From NCBI GenBank assembly GCA_038373865.1, contig JAXGGA010006583.1, positions 1 to 64,000 on the forward strand: a stretch of DNA of 64,000 bases, read 5' to 3'. The translations under genes and the position numbers were made by a program. The stretch's first letter is position 1, and the number at the start of each line of letters is the position of its first letter. The DNA is from Uloborus plumipes (lineage: Eukaryota; Arthropoda; Arachnida; Araneae; Uloboridae). This document shows positions 11,489-20,862 of this stretch, one piece after another. A model generated the notes under the pieces. The model ran no database searches. It was not told where the DNA came from and saw nothing but the letters and a program-made list of their open reading frames with translations.

Positions 11489-11907
11489 CGGCACCCTCGA
11501 GGCTTTTTATTGCACAATTAAAACAAGTACAACATCTAATTTTCACAAAAACATAAGACGATTACAACAAATAATTACACGAAACATATAACAATTACAG
11601 CATATTGTGACACAAAAACATTCGACATTTTTTCCATATAGTCGGAATTAACAATGGTAAAACACTGTGGGTTGGATCGGTACACAGCATTTTACAGTGG
11701 ATTGAAAAATGCTCTACCGATCCAAACTGCAGTGTTTTACCGTTGTTAATTCGACTATACAGAAAAAATGTCTTATTATTTTGTGCCACAATATGCTGTA
11801 ATTGTTTCATGCTTCGTGTAATTCTTTGTTGTAATTGTCTTATGTTTTTGTGAAAATTAGTTGTTGTATTTGTTTTAATTGTGCAATAAAAAGCCTCGAG
11901 GGTGCCG
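11489..11907. mobile_element. 419-bp foldback element with ~200-bp arms
   Basis: The left end CGGCACCCTCGAGGCTTTTT is mirrored at the right end, and the two arms match almost throughout: AGTCG-AATTAACAA-GGTAAAACACTG on the left returns as its complement on the right. The loop near 11691-11705 is only about 11-15 nt. No coding capacity and no clear target duplication were seen. Such a structure would form a single long hairpin in DNA or RNA. Confidence 0.75.
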
Positions 11908-12214
11908 GCACATACATATGTGGAAAAAGAACTGAAGTGAAATGACTTTCAAGTTCTAGATAAATAAGCCAGACGCTCCCATCTCATGACAGTACTTTTT
12001 AGTTCTAAGTAGTTGCAGATATTTTAACCGTTTTCGTTTAATTACAAATAATTTGTAAATAGAATGGAAATTAAATAGTTTACTGTCTAATTTGCCTCTA
12101 TCTGAACCAATCCAACTTCGTTAATTTAGCTAGCTTTCCTGGAACTCTTTAGAAGCGTCAAAAAATGAAATTGGTAAGAAGTTTATATTTTCCAAATAAC
12201 GTCATTGGCGCGCA

Positions 12215-12426
12215 ACAACATTGTTGGGCATTTCTGTGTCTAGTTTAAATGTTGATATCAGTGCTTTGGCACTGTTTTTCAGAAATTTTTAAGCTTTGTT
12301 GGTAAAGATAAAAGATTCTATTCCATGCATGATTGCGAGTAACAGGCATTAATCAGAAATGTTTATACGTAATATTGCATGTGTATTTCATATTCACCTA
12401 ACAGCACATGTAGTTTCTGGTTATTA
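12215..12426 (+). repeat. Diverged copy of an old local repeat (copy B), split by Helitron
   Basis: Shares GCATTTCTG-GTCTAGTTTRAATG with copies C and D near 14450 and 14815, and AGTAACAGGCATT with copy A. Its alignment with copy A continues after the Helitron at 14328-14380 (CTAAATTATAGCTTTGGAGG). Confidence 0.4.
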
Positions 12427-14327
12427 TCTATATATATAAAAATGAATGTTGGTGTGTGTGTGTGTTCCCTAAGATCTCAGAAACTACCAGGGAGATTTGG
12501 CGGAAACTTTCACCGTTTGTTCTTTTTGGTACTGGGAAGGTTTAGAGACCAGTTTCAACAAAATCCGATGGGTAGTTATTTTTTTATTTCAATTTTAGAC
12601 TTGATTCTGTCTTTGTAATTTCAATTTAAAACTCCATTTTCGAAGGCTTTCATCAATCCAATCGAGTATTTAGTGTATCAACTCAACTCTCTGGCAGATA
12701 GTTGGAATTGCTTGCTACCGTAAATTTGGCTATCTTTTGAATCGCGCCAAGAGCCCTCAATAATGGAAGTTTTCCCAATAACTATCTCAAGTATAAAGGA
12801 TAAAAAAGGTATTTGATTAACAGATTAATCTTTTCTTAAAAACAAATGAGATTCAGTTTCATGTTTCGGAACTCCTTTAGATTTGTAGAGGCTTAGATGT
12901 CATGCATTATTTTCCAGACGAACACTATTTCGTTGTTTTCAATCAAAGTATGTTACTATATTTTCTCGCCAAACATCCAATCTATAGTTCGTTTTCATGT
13001 CCATACTATTTTCTATGATATACCGCAATGCTGGAAATTATTTTAACGCCTTACGGAATGGTGTACATTTACCACCAAATATAATATTCAAATTGATTTC
13101 AGATTGGCAAAAAGTAATTGATCAGTACATTTTTACAGCGTAATTGTTCATATGTAAATTTTTCTTTATTATTGTTCACCATTTTTTTTTTCTTTTTTTA
13201 ATTTAAGGGAGCAGTTGTCGGTCTACTTTTTTGAATTGATCAGTGCATTTTTACAACGTAACTGTACATCTGTATTTTTTTTTTTGTTCACCATGCTTTT
13301 TTTTCTGAACTTAAGGGAGCAATTGATGGTCTACTTTTTTGGATTGATCAGTGCATTTTTACAACGTAATTGTACATATGTACATTTTTCTTTTTTATCG
13401 TTCACCGTGCTTTTTTTCTTTTTTCTTTTTTGAAATAAAAGAAGCAATTAATGGTCTATTTTTTTGGATTGATCAGTGCATTTTTACAACGCAATTGTAC
13501 ATACGTGAATTTTTTTTTATTGTTGTTCAGCGAGGTTTTTTTTTTTTTTGAATTTATAGGAATAATTGATGGTCTACTTTTGTAAATATGTATATTTCTC
13601 TTTATTACTGTTCACCGTGTTTTTTTTTCTTTTTTTGAAGGAGCAATTGATGGTTTTTGGAATGTCCAGTGCATTTTTAGAACGTAATTGTAAATGTGTA
13701 AATTTCACATTGTTATTGTTCACCGTGCTTTTTTTTTTTTAATTTAGAGGAGCGATTGATGGTCTACCTTTTGGACTATCCAGTGCATTTTTGCAACGTA
13801 ATTGTAAATGTGTACATTTCTCTTTATTTTTGTTCACCGTGCTTTTTTTATAACTTTAAAGTAGCTATTTGTGGTCCAGTCACGTTCTATTGTAAATATG
13901 TCAATTTCATTTTATTACTATTCACTGCTCTCTCTCTCTCTCTCTCCTTTTTAATCAATTTAAAAGAGCTATTCATGGTCCAGTCACATTATACATTTTA
14001 TGTGTCTCTACATTTTATTTTCAAAACGAAGATCTCTTTTCACGATTTTTGGAGAACTTCTTCACCTTGATGTGTAAATAAAATTCCTATCCAAAATCAA
14101 ATTATGTGTAAAGTTTTTCATTGTTCAGTACATTTTAATTTTTGTAAAAAATAATTGGTGACCTATTTGTAGATTGTTCAGTGCGTACTTTCAACTTTGC
14201 TTGATTTAGAATTTTTAAAATCTTTCATGCCTATTTTCAACAACGCTTTATAGATTTTTACATCCAAAACACCATGTGGAGACGAAATATACATCTAGGC
14301 AGAACAACGTCTGCCGGGTTCTGCTAG
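12427..14327 (+). mobile_element. Non-autonomous Helitron 1 (1,901 bp)
   Basis: It begins TCTATATATATAAAAATG after an A and ends CTAG before a T, the Helitron insertion rule. About 10 nt before the CTAG lies a hairpin, GGCAGA-ACAACG-TCTGCC (six-pair stem), as expected for a Helitron 3' end. There are no terminal inverted repeats, no target duplication and no Rep/helicase frame. The first ~690 bp and last ~130 bp are nearly identical to Helitron 2 (17219-18968); the middle is a tandem array unique to this copy. Confidence 0.85.
13117..13995 (+). repeat. Minisatellite of ~110-125-bp units inside Helitron 1
   Basis: About eight imperfect units each carry ATTGATCAGTGCATTTTTAC, ACGTAATTGTA, a T-rich tract with GTTCACCGTGC, then GGAGCAATTGATGGTCTAC. 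Units begin near 13117, 13235, 13343 and 13468; later units are shortened and more diverged, and the last ones carry GGTCCAGTCAC instead. The phenylalanine-rich open frames across this array are by-products of the repeat. Confidence 0.8.
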
Positions 14328-14449
14328 TTTCTACTAAATTATAGCTTTGGAGGTTGGAGGACACAAAAAAGATAAGATAAGAAAAGAAAAGAAATGAAAA
14401 AAGAAAAAGAAAAAACTATTTAATTCTATGTGTCGCTGGATATGCAACG

Positions 14450-14880
14450 TTTTGCATTTCTGAGCCTAGTTTGAATGTGTTTTGGATGATCAATATTTTG
14501 GACCAATGCGTGTAATTCGGGTTTAGCTTGTACACGAGCTTTCGGGAGCTGAGCTATTGTTTTGTTTTCATTTTCATACAAATTTTAAAGCAAAATTTAG
14601 GCTTTTTACGCATAAAAAAAGCTCTGGGACCATAGTGTTCCTACACTTTTAGTGAAAATTAAGCCCTGCATGTAATAAGCATTGACAAAAAAAATCAGTT
14701 ATGTGCACGAAGTGACGTAGTGTTGCTCAATTCAGTGGTTCCTGAAAATATAAAGACTTTCGGAAGGCAAAAAATTTTATTTAAGTCTACATGTCTTTAA
14801 ATAATTGAATATGCAAATTATTGCATTTCTGAGCTTAGTTTGAATGTTTTGAATACCAATAAAACATTCCTACTTATGCA
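14450..14880 (+). repeat. Diverged copies of an old local repeat (C and D)
   Basis: The motif TTGCATTTCTGAGC-TAGTTTGAATG occurs at ~14450 and ~14815, and the intervening GAAGTGACG...TTTAAGTCTACATG matches copy A near 11340-11425. Similarity is patchy, as expected of an old repeat series. Confidence 0.35.
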
Positions 14881-14925
14881 TTACCAATTGTTTTTCTATT
14901 TTAGTTTCTTTGGCATTAATTCAAA

Positions 14926-15108
14926 ATGGAGCTCTTTTTGACCGAAGCACTATCGGTACCGATGCCAAATTTTTCAAATGTATTTCGCAGAAAGGGAGGA
15001 GAAAAAAAGGATTATTCTTACATGCGAACAACTTTGAAAAATGAATCCACAAAAGACACATTATCCTACCACAAAGCATTCAAATCTCTTCTGGATCATA
15101 TTGGCTAA
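14926..15108 (+). CDS. Unrecognised 60-aa open frame, possible small gene or exon
   Basis: I do not recognise this protein. The frame runs from ATG to TAA, encoding 60 residues that start MELFLTEALSVPMPNFSN and are mixed in composition (basic RRKGGEKK cluster near residues 22-28, several Ser/Thr/Tyr), unlike the Phe/Asn/Lys-only frames that AT-rich DNA gives by chance. A splice-acceptor-like TTTTTCTATTTTAG ends 21 nt before the last in-frame stop and ATG, and AATAAA lies about 27 nt after the stop. It sits between Helitron 1 and the Tc1 fossils with no partner gene visible. It could be a terminal exon, a short gene or chance; a recognised domain is lacking. Confidence 0.25.
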   Translation: MELFLTEALSVPMPNFSNVFRRKGGEKKDYSYMRTTLKNESTKDTLSYHKAFKSLLDHIG

Positions 15109-15559
15109 CTCAATTCCTTATGGAGTTTGTCATCTAAATAAAAAAAATCTTCCTTCTACTGCCGGATTATTACCAGCAAAGAAACGAACGAAACGAATCT
15201 GTTTGTAGACTAGCATCACCATCAATCATTCGTTCTCAGTCGATTTATGCTGACATGAAAACGTAAGCTTTGTTCATGTCGGCAAAAAGCAGACTTCATT
15301 ATGGTGGCTTTTATTCTTGATGCCCAATCGTGTCCAAACCACGACACGTAAATTTCTGATTTAAATTCCTTTAATAGTTATTTATAATCTCAAATACAAA
15401 ATTAAGTGTAGATAAATAAAACTGAGCAAAACTTTACTAATTGTTTTTGTTGCATTAAGATTTACATAATGATTTGTTGAACTGAGGTTTCAGAATTATC
15501 CCTTTTTTCTCAAATTCATAATAATTTCAAACCGAAAAAAAAGGAATTTTGACATTTTC
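15109..15559. other. Spacer, nothing recognised
   Basis: AT-rich with no repeat structure or coding frame that I can support. Confidence 0.35.
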
Positions 15560-15835
15560 AATTCATATTTTTAATCATTTACTTACGTACCGTTATGCTC
15601 TCATAGCATTTTCAAAGAATATTACGGCTGACTATGATTCGTATAGGATAGCATCCCATAACGTAACCCCAACTGTGGATGCGGTGTGCCGCTGCAAAGC
15701 AATATTTGGCATTTCGCAATGGGTTCTCCATAAGTGAACAAAAATGTAATCATTGACCAAATTCGACCTGGATTCATCGCTTAAGACAATCTGTATCCAT
15801 TCGGCTGCTATCAAATCCGGTAGAAACCAACACTA
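15560..15835 (-). pseudogene. Tc1-like transposase fossil A (central part)
   Basis: Read on the minus strand, the frame at 15632-15814 contains AAEWIQIVLSDESR, the segment around the first catalytic aspartate of Tc1-like transposases, then LQRHTAST-GVTLWDAI, the conserved strand after it. Downstream, interrupted by stops, is a degraded RYV motif matching the usual AQRYV. The N-terminal helix-turn-helix part and the C-terminal DN...E part are missing. Its start abuts fossil B, which runs the opposite way, so the two are head to head near 15835. Stops and substitutions show it is long dead. Confidence 0.65.
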
Positions 15836-16629
15836 CACCTATTAGCAACAGTGTGAATGCTCAAAAAAGCCTTTGCTTTTCAGTGACACACCGCACTCAC
15901 AGATGAAGGGTTGTTATGGATTGCTATTACTGAACCTCGAACCAGACTAACGTAAGTCCATTTTCGTCATTTTTCGGTGCAGGGGAAAAACGATTGTCAA
16001 ATACATCGTTTTTCCCCTCTACTGAAAAATGACGAAAATGGACTTACGTTAGTCTGGTTCTGAGGTACAGTTATATAGAAAACATGGTAACTCTTTATAC
16101 TGATATGACAGCCCAACAGTCCGTATGTGTTAAGCTTCAGTCACATTTATTGAGCCTCATGACAGGGCTCTCAAAAGCCCTTTTTCAGCAGGACAATACT
16201 CCGTCACATTTAGCGAGGATGTCAATGAACTTCCACTTTTACATTATCATTTTTATGGTGTGAGCGATGCCCTAATTTGTCGAAAATCGAGCACATTTAG
16301 GTTGACTTGCGGCAGTAAATGGGACAGCCTATGAGTTTGCTCGAATTACAGGCATGTTTACAGTAATCGGGTACAAGATGACGTAGGAAATAGTACGAGA
16401 CTGTAATGCTTCGAAGCTCGACTGTATCACCTCGTAAATTCACGCTATAGGTGGTACAGCAGGGTACTTAAAAATCCATTCATCGGGGATTTTTCCAGTG
16501 ACAAATGATTATTTTGCGTTCATTTTGGAATCACTTTTTAACATCAATGTTGCCATTACTTGTGTGAAGCTTCGTTTCATTCTGACAACTTAGTGCTTCA
16601 ATTTTTTTTTTTTTTTTTGCAAAAGAGTG
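15836..16629 (+). pseudogene. Tc1-like transposase fossil B (C-terminal half, split by a MITE)
   Basis: Plus-strand fragments match a Tc1-like transposase in order: KKAFAFQ-stop-HTALTDEGLLWIAIT (15863-15931), then after a MITE insertion TDMTAQQSV, LSKALFQQDNTPSHLARMS (second catalytic D in QQDN), and degraded C-terminal remnants to about 16470 (GGTAGY). Several stops and at least one frame change interrupt it. The 3' end AAAAGAGTG followed by TA at 16630-16631, after a T-tract, looks like a Tc1 terminus. Everything before the HTA motif is missing or replaced by the opposed fossil A. Confidence 0.7.
15930..16070. mobile_element. 141-bp palindromic MITE inside Tc1 fossil B
   Basis: A near-perfect hairpin: ACCAGACTAACGTAAGTCC... 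on the left is mirrored by ...GGACTTACGTTAGTCTGGT on the right, with ~65-bp arms and a loop of about 10 nt (TGTCAAATAC). It is flanked by TTA at 15927-15929 and 16071-16073, a 3-bp target duplication of the PIF/Harbinger TWA type. The transposase fossil resumes on both sides, which independently supports insertion. Confidence 0.75.
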
Positions 16630-16631
16630 TA

Positions 16632-17218
16632 TATGTATATAACTTCATGTAAATAAATAATGAATACAAACTATGCTACCCAAAAGTGATTCATGAGTAA
16701 TCAAAATGTCTCCCTAGAACACAAAAGCTTTGCGACCGTATCGTAAATCGTATATCTTTGCGACCAACCTTTTTTTTTTTCATTTTTCACGGTACAATTT
16801 TTTTCTTTAAACTTAAAAACGCTTGATGAGTAAATTTGCGTATTTTCGTTCTTTAATGTCTAATGTAAGCTTCTAGGGGAGTTTAAAAAATCTCTGATTG
16901 AACTCAATTTCGTATATTAGAGCAAAAAGTGTTTTTTAAGAAATTACAACTAAGAAAAATTAAGCATTATTAAGAAAATATTCTAACACTCAATTTTTAA
17001 AATGGGAGCGCTTTTAACAAAAGCGTCCGTAAATTTGAAGAACATAATGTTGTGGTAAAAATTAAAGATTTATGCTGTATGATACGAGGAAGTTTCAAAA
17101 GTGCTTATTTAAACTTTAATATTCGCCGAAGAAAACCACATAACAGATGAAATATCGAAAAATTTTGCCGCTTTGGGTGAAGTTAATGCATAAAAAAAGT
17201 CTAAGAGCTTCAGATATA
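16632..17218. other. AT-rich spacer, nothing recognised
   Basis: Homopolymer A/T tracts only; no supported frame or inverted repeat. Confidence 0.35.
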
Positions 17219-17524
17219 TCTATATATATAAAAATGAATGTTGGTGTGTGTGTGTGTGTGTGTGTTCCCTAAGATCTCAGAAACTACCCGGGAGATTTGA
17301 CTGAAACTTTCACCGTTTGTTCCTTTTGGTACTGGGAAGGTTTAGAGACCAGTTTCAACAAAATCCGATGGGTAGTTATTTTTTTATTTCAATTTTAGAC
17401 CTGATTCTGTCTTTGTAATTTCAATTTAAAACGCCATTTTCGAAGGCTTTCATCAATCCAATCGAGTATTTAGTGTATCAACTCAACTCTCTGGCAGATA
17501 GTTGGAATTGCTTGATACCGTAAA

Positions 17525-17945
17525 TTTGGCGATCTTTTGAATCGCGCCAAGAGCCCCCAATAATGGAAGTTTTCCCAATAACTATCTCAAGTATAAAAAA
17601 TAAAAAAGGTATTTGATTAACAGATTAATCTTTTTTTAAAAGCAAATGAGATTCAGTTTCATATTTCGGAACTCCTTTAGATTTGTAGAGGCTTAGATGG
17701 CATGCATTATTTTCCAGACGAACACTATTATGTTTTTTATACCTATTGCTGTTTTCAATCAAAGTATGTTACTATATTTTCTCGCCAAACATCCAATCAA
17801 TAGTTCGTTTTCATGTCCATACTATTTGCTATGATATACCGCAATGTTGGAAATTATTTTAACGCCTTACGGAATGGTGTACATTTAGCACCAAATATAA
17901 TATTCAAATTGATTTCAGATTGCCAAAAAGTAATCAGCTTCATAG
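17525..17945 (+). repeat. Internal repeat unit 1 of Helitron 2
   Basis: Runs from GATCTTTTGAATCGCGCCAA to the CACCAAATAT region. The same order of words recurs, diverged, at 18065-18395. Confidence 0.6.
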
Positions 17946-18064
17946 AGAATACCTCAACATTTGGCAACAATTTCTCTTTCACAAAAGTGATAATACGTAA
18001 GTTTCTTTATTTATGGAAGGGATAGGGGATCAGAATTATCCAAGGTATCCCAAATTAGCTACCA

Positions 18065-18395
18065 AATTGGCGACTTTTTAAATAGCGCCAAGAACCTTCA
18101 ATAATTGAAATTTTCCAAGGAGCGTTGCTACGCAACTATTTTTGTTTTCGAAAATTAGAAAAAATTATTTGTGTGTGATAAATACCTGATTAAATATGTT
18201 TCTTTCTCAGACAAACATATTATTGCATGACAGTACTCAAATGCTACCATATTTTATAGGGTGTTTGCTTTTTCATGTCCGTAATATTTGTCATTAACCG
18301 TAATGTTAAAAATTATTAACGACGTACGGAATGGTGGGTATTGAGCACCAAATAGGTCATTAAAATTGTTTTTAGCCTTGCGAATAATATATTCA
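18065..18395 (+). repeat. Internal repeat unit 2 of Helitron 2
   Basis: GCGCCAAGAACCTTCAATAA, CAGACAAACATATTATTGCA, TTTTCATGTCC, ACGGAATGGTG and GAGCACCAAATA parallel unit 1 in order but with many changes, so the duplication is older than the split from Helitron 1 or was acquired from a diverged relative. Confidence 0.55.
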
Positions 18396-19344
18396 TGCTT
18401 GCTCAAATTGTGCCACACGTGCAAAATTTATGGAACTCATTTCTTCGCATTAGATATGTTGTTACTTAATTTTCAAACGGTTGTGCGTATGGACGAGTAT
18501 TTCCCGATAGCATATGCTATCAAATTACTAAAGTACAACTATTCCTCCATGCTTTTTTTCTTATTCAAAATGATGTGTTAATTTTCTGTTTAAAGAAGTT
18601 TCTTCAAGTACTGTCAAGTTTAAGTATCATTTGCATCTTTAACATTGCGAAATTTCAACAAGTCCACCATTGTTGTTAAGCTTAGTTTAGCCTTCTAAGT
18701 GACTTTATTAACTTTTTAAGAAGTGGACATCTGTGTTTTCCAACTCTACAGAACAATGTTTTATAGTTTTAAAGGAAAATCAAATTTTTCATTGAATAGA
18801 TTTTCTGAAAATTGAATAACTTTATCAGAAGATAACTTTGCTTGATTTAGAATTTTTAAAATCTTTCATGCCTATTTTCAACAACGCTTTATAGATTTTT
18901 ACATCCAAAACACCATGTGGAGACAAAATATACATCTAGGCAGAACAACGTCTGCCGGGTTCTGCTAGTTTTCTATAAGAGCGGTAGAAACTGAAATCAA
19001 CAATGGGAACTTACGCTATTGTTAATAAATGTTTAACAATGCGAGTGCATTTAAAATGCAAATGATTGTAACCGGCATTTTCTATCTTTCTTTTTTATTT
19101 ATTTATTTTTTTTATATATATAAAACTCTAGAATCGACTTGAATTTGGTAATTTTCTACGAGACGGTTTCATTTTAAAGTTGATTTCAAAAGAAATACTC
19201 CCCGTCGGTATTTATTGTAGAATCCCAGCATGATGAAAGCTTTTAAACCTGTTTTTTTCTTTCAGAAATTGTTCAATCCATGACAATTCTAACAATTTCG
19301 GAGGATTAAAATAGCGAGACAAAATAATCAAATTATATTTTTAA

Positions 19345-19508
19345 AAAACTAAAAAAATACGCATTTAGAGTGAATCAAACTTTATTTGATGATACTATAA
19401 CTGATTTCCTTCTGATTTATCCAATTATTGATATATTATTATTGAATATCCACTAAATTTTCATCAACTTTTAATACATCAACATGTAATGTAGTTTTGC
19501 CTTTTATA
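19345..19508 (+). repeat. Older dispersed repeat, left half, interrupted by the DD36E element
   Basis: AAAAATACGC-TTTAGAGT-AATCAAACT and ACATCAACATGTAA match, in reverse orientation, the copy at 29735-29965. The repeat continues at 20727-20862 on the other side of the transposon. Confidence 0.6.
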
Positions 19509-19535
19509 CACTGAAGTGACAAAAGTCATGGGATA
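19509..19535 (+). repeat. Terminal inverted repeat of the DD36E element (gene 3' side)
   Basis: 27 bp, identical in reverse complement to 20700-20726. It contains the short palindrome-like word TGACAAAAGTCA. Confidence 0.95.
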
Positions 19536-19539
19536 CCTC

Positions 19540-20583
19540 TTAATATCGTGTCGGCCCTCCTTTTGCCCGGCGAAGTACAACAACTCGACGTGGCATGGAC
19601 TCAACAAGTCGTTGGAAGTCTTCTGCAGGAACATTGAGCCATGCTGTCTCGATAGACGTCCATAATTGTGAAAGCGTTGATGGGGCAGGATTTTGGGCAC
19701 GAACAGACCTCTCGATGGTGTCCCATAAATGCTCAATGGGATTCATGTCGGGCGATCTAGGTGGCCAAATCATTCGTTGGAATTGTCCAGAATTTTCTTC
19801 AAACCAATTGCGAACAGTTGTGGCCCGGTGACATGGCGCATTGTCATCCATAAAAATCCCATCGTTGTTTGGGTACATGAAGTCCATGAATGGCTGCAAG
19901 TGATCTCCAAGTAGCTGCACATAAGCATTTCCAGTCAATGTTCGGTCCAGTCGCACTAGAGGACCAAGTCCATGCCATGAAAAAACAGCCCACACCATTA
20001 CGGAGCCACCACCAGCTTGAACAGTGCCTTGCTGACAGTTTGGGTCCATGGCTTCGTGGGGTCTGCGCCACACTCGAACCCTACCATCGGCTCTTACCAG
20101 CTGAAATCGTGACTCATCGGACCAGGCCACGGTTTTCCATTCATCTAGGGACCAACCGATATGCTCACGTGCCCACGAGAGTCGCTGCAAGCGATGTCGT
20201 TCTGTCAGTAAAGGCACTCGAGTCGGTCTTCTGCTGGAATAGCCCAAGAAATCCAAATTTCTCCGCACAGTTCTAGCAGACACGTCCATTGTACGTCCCA
20301 CATTGATTTCTACGGTGATTTGACGCAGTGTTGCTTGTCTGTTAGAATTTACGACTCTTTGCAGACGTCGCCGGTCTCGATCTTTAAGTGCAGGCGGTCG
20401 ACCACTGCGCTGTCCATGGTGGGATGTTATGCCTGAAATTTCATACTCTCGGCACACTCTTGACACAGTGGATCTGGGAATGTTGAATTCTCTAACGATT
20501 TCCGAAATGGCATGACCCATGCGTCTAGCTCCAACTAACATTCCGCGTTCAAAGTCTGTTAATTCACGTCGTGCGGTCATCAT
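19540..20583 (-). CDS. Tc1/mariner transposase, DD36E type
   Basis: Cut-and-paste DNA transposase, 347 aa from the first ATG (20583-20581; the frame is open one GTG codon further upstream), expected to act in the nucleus on its own terminal repeats. Two N-terminal helix-turn-helix units are visible: residues ~5-50 (LTDFERGMLVGARRMGHAIS... PRSTVSRVCREY) and ~82-118, joined by a GRPP hinge at ~61-64. The catalytic domain has D156 (WSDESRF), D247 (MDDNAPCHRA) and E284 (NPIEHLW). Exactly 36 residues separate the second D from the E, as in the Incomer (DD36E) family, instead of the 34 of classical Tc1. Length is normal for the family, with no stop or frameshift. It ends GGPTRY, typical of Tc1 relatives. 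Codon and GC use is clearly richer than the AT-rich flanks, consistent with recent arrival. Confidence 0.95.
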   Translation of the reverse strand: MMTARRELTDFERGMLVGARRMGHAISEIVREFNIPRSTVSRVCREYEISGITSHHGQRSGRPPALKDRDRRRLQRVVNSNRQATLRQITVEINVGRTMDVSARTVRRNLDFLGYSSRRPTRVPLLTERHRLQRLSWAREHIGWSLDEWKTVAWSDESRFQLVRADGRVRVWRRPHEAMDPNCQQGTVQAGGGSVMVWAVFSWHGLGPLVRLDRTLTGNAYVQLLGDHLQPFMDFMYPNNDGIFMDDNAPCHRATTVRNWFEENSGQFQRMIWPPRSPDMNPIEHLWDTIERSVRAQNPAPSTLSQLWTSIETAWLNVPAEDFQRLVESMPRRVVVLRRAKGGPTRY

Positions 20584-20699
20584 CACGTTAAAACCTCTTC
20601 ACATGAATAACTTGAACAGAAATGAAAGCTCTGTAAAAGCACTGCGCATTTATACCTGTTCTATGCGATGCTACTGCCATCTGAAAATTTGCATATTGC

Positions 20700-20726
20700 T
20701 ATCCCATGACTTTTGTCACTTCAGTG
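20700..20726 (-). repeat. Terminal inverted repeat of the DD36E element (promoter side)
   Basis: 27-bp reverse complement of 19509-19535. The 116 bp between it and the ATG must hold the promoter; no canonical TATA box was identified with confidence. Confidence 0.95.
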
Positions 20727-20862
20727 TATTAATAATAGTATTAAATATATTTCTTTTATATTTGTAAAGAACATGAATTTTACCTTTTATTCAGAGTTAA
20801 ATACATACAAACAAACAAAAAAACCCACATGTGAAACTAATAAAAGCGTATTAAAAAAGGAA
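20727..20862 (+). repeat. Older dispersed repeat, right half
   Basis: TATTAATAATAG, TTATTCAGAGTTA and ACCCACATGT match the reverse complement of 29735-29870. A short shared reading frame (FYSELNTYKQT versus FYSELHTYKQA) suggests a remnant of a once-coding element, but no domain is recognisable. Confidence 0.6.

Larger units (their letters stand above)
17219..18968 (+). mobile_element. Non-autonomous Helitron 2 (1,750 bp)
   Basis: Starts TCTATATATATAAAAATG after A17218 and ends CTAG at 18965-18968 before T, with the same GGCAGA-ACAACG-TCTGCC hairpin just upstream. A (GT)n tract follows the 5' end and is longer than in Helitron 1. The first ~715 bp and last ~130 bp match Helitron 1 closely; the middle differs and carries a diverged internal duplication. 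No Rep/helicase frame is present. Both Helitrons lie in the same orientation 2.9 kb apart. Confidence 0.85.
19509..20726 (-). mobile_element. Intact Tc1/mariner transposon, DD36E (Incomer-like), 1,218 bp
   Basis: Perfect 27-bp terminal inverted repeats (19509-19535 and 20700-20726) start CACTGAAGTGACAAAAGTCA and are flanked by TA at 19507-19508 and 20727-20728. The single minus-strand transposase gene fills most of the element, with about 115 bp of 5' and 30 bp of 3' non-coding sequence. The paralogous repeat at 29735-29965 has a single TA (29869-29870) at the matching point and thus shows the empty site. Nothing in the element is visibly broken. Confidence 0.95.

Noticed and set aside
12379..12618. 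79-codon frame across the Helitron 5' end
   Set aside because: Spans the flank/Helitron junction and is conserved with Helitron 2 only as DNA.
13215..14070. Three overlapping Phe/Leu-rich frames
   Set aside because: They translate the minisatellite inside Helitron 1 and shift with each unit.
19595..20276. Plus-strand frames opposite the DD36E transposase
   Set aside because: Antisense shadows of the transposase gene.
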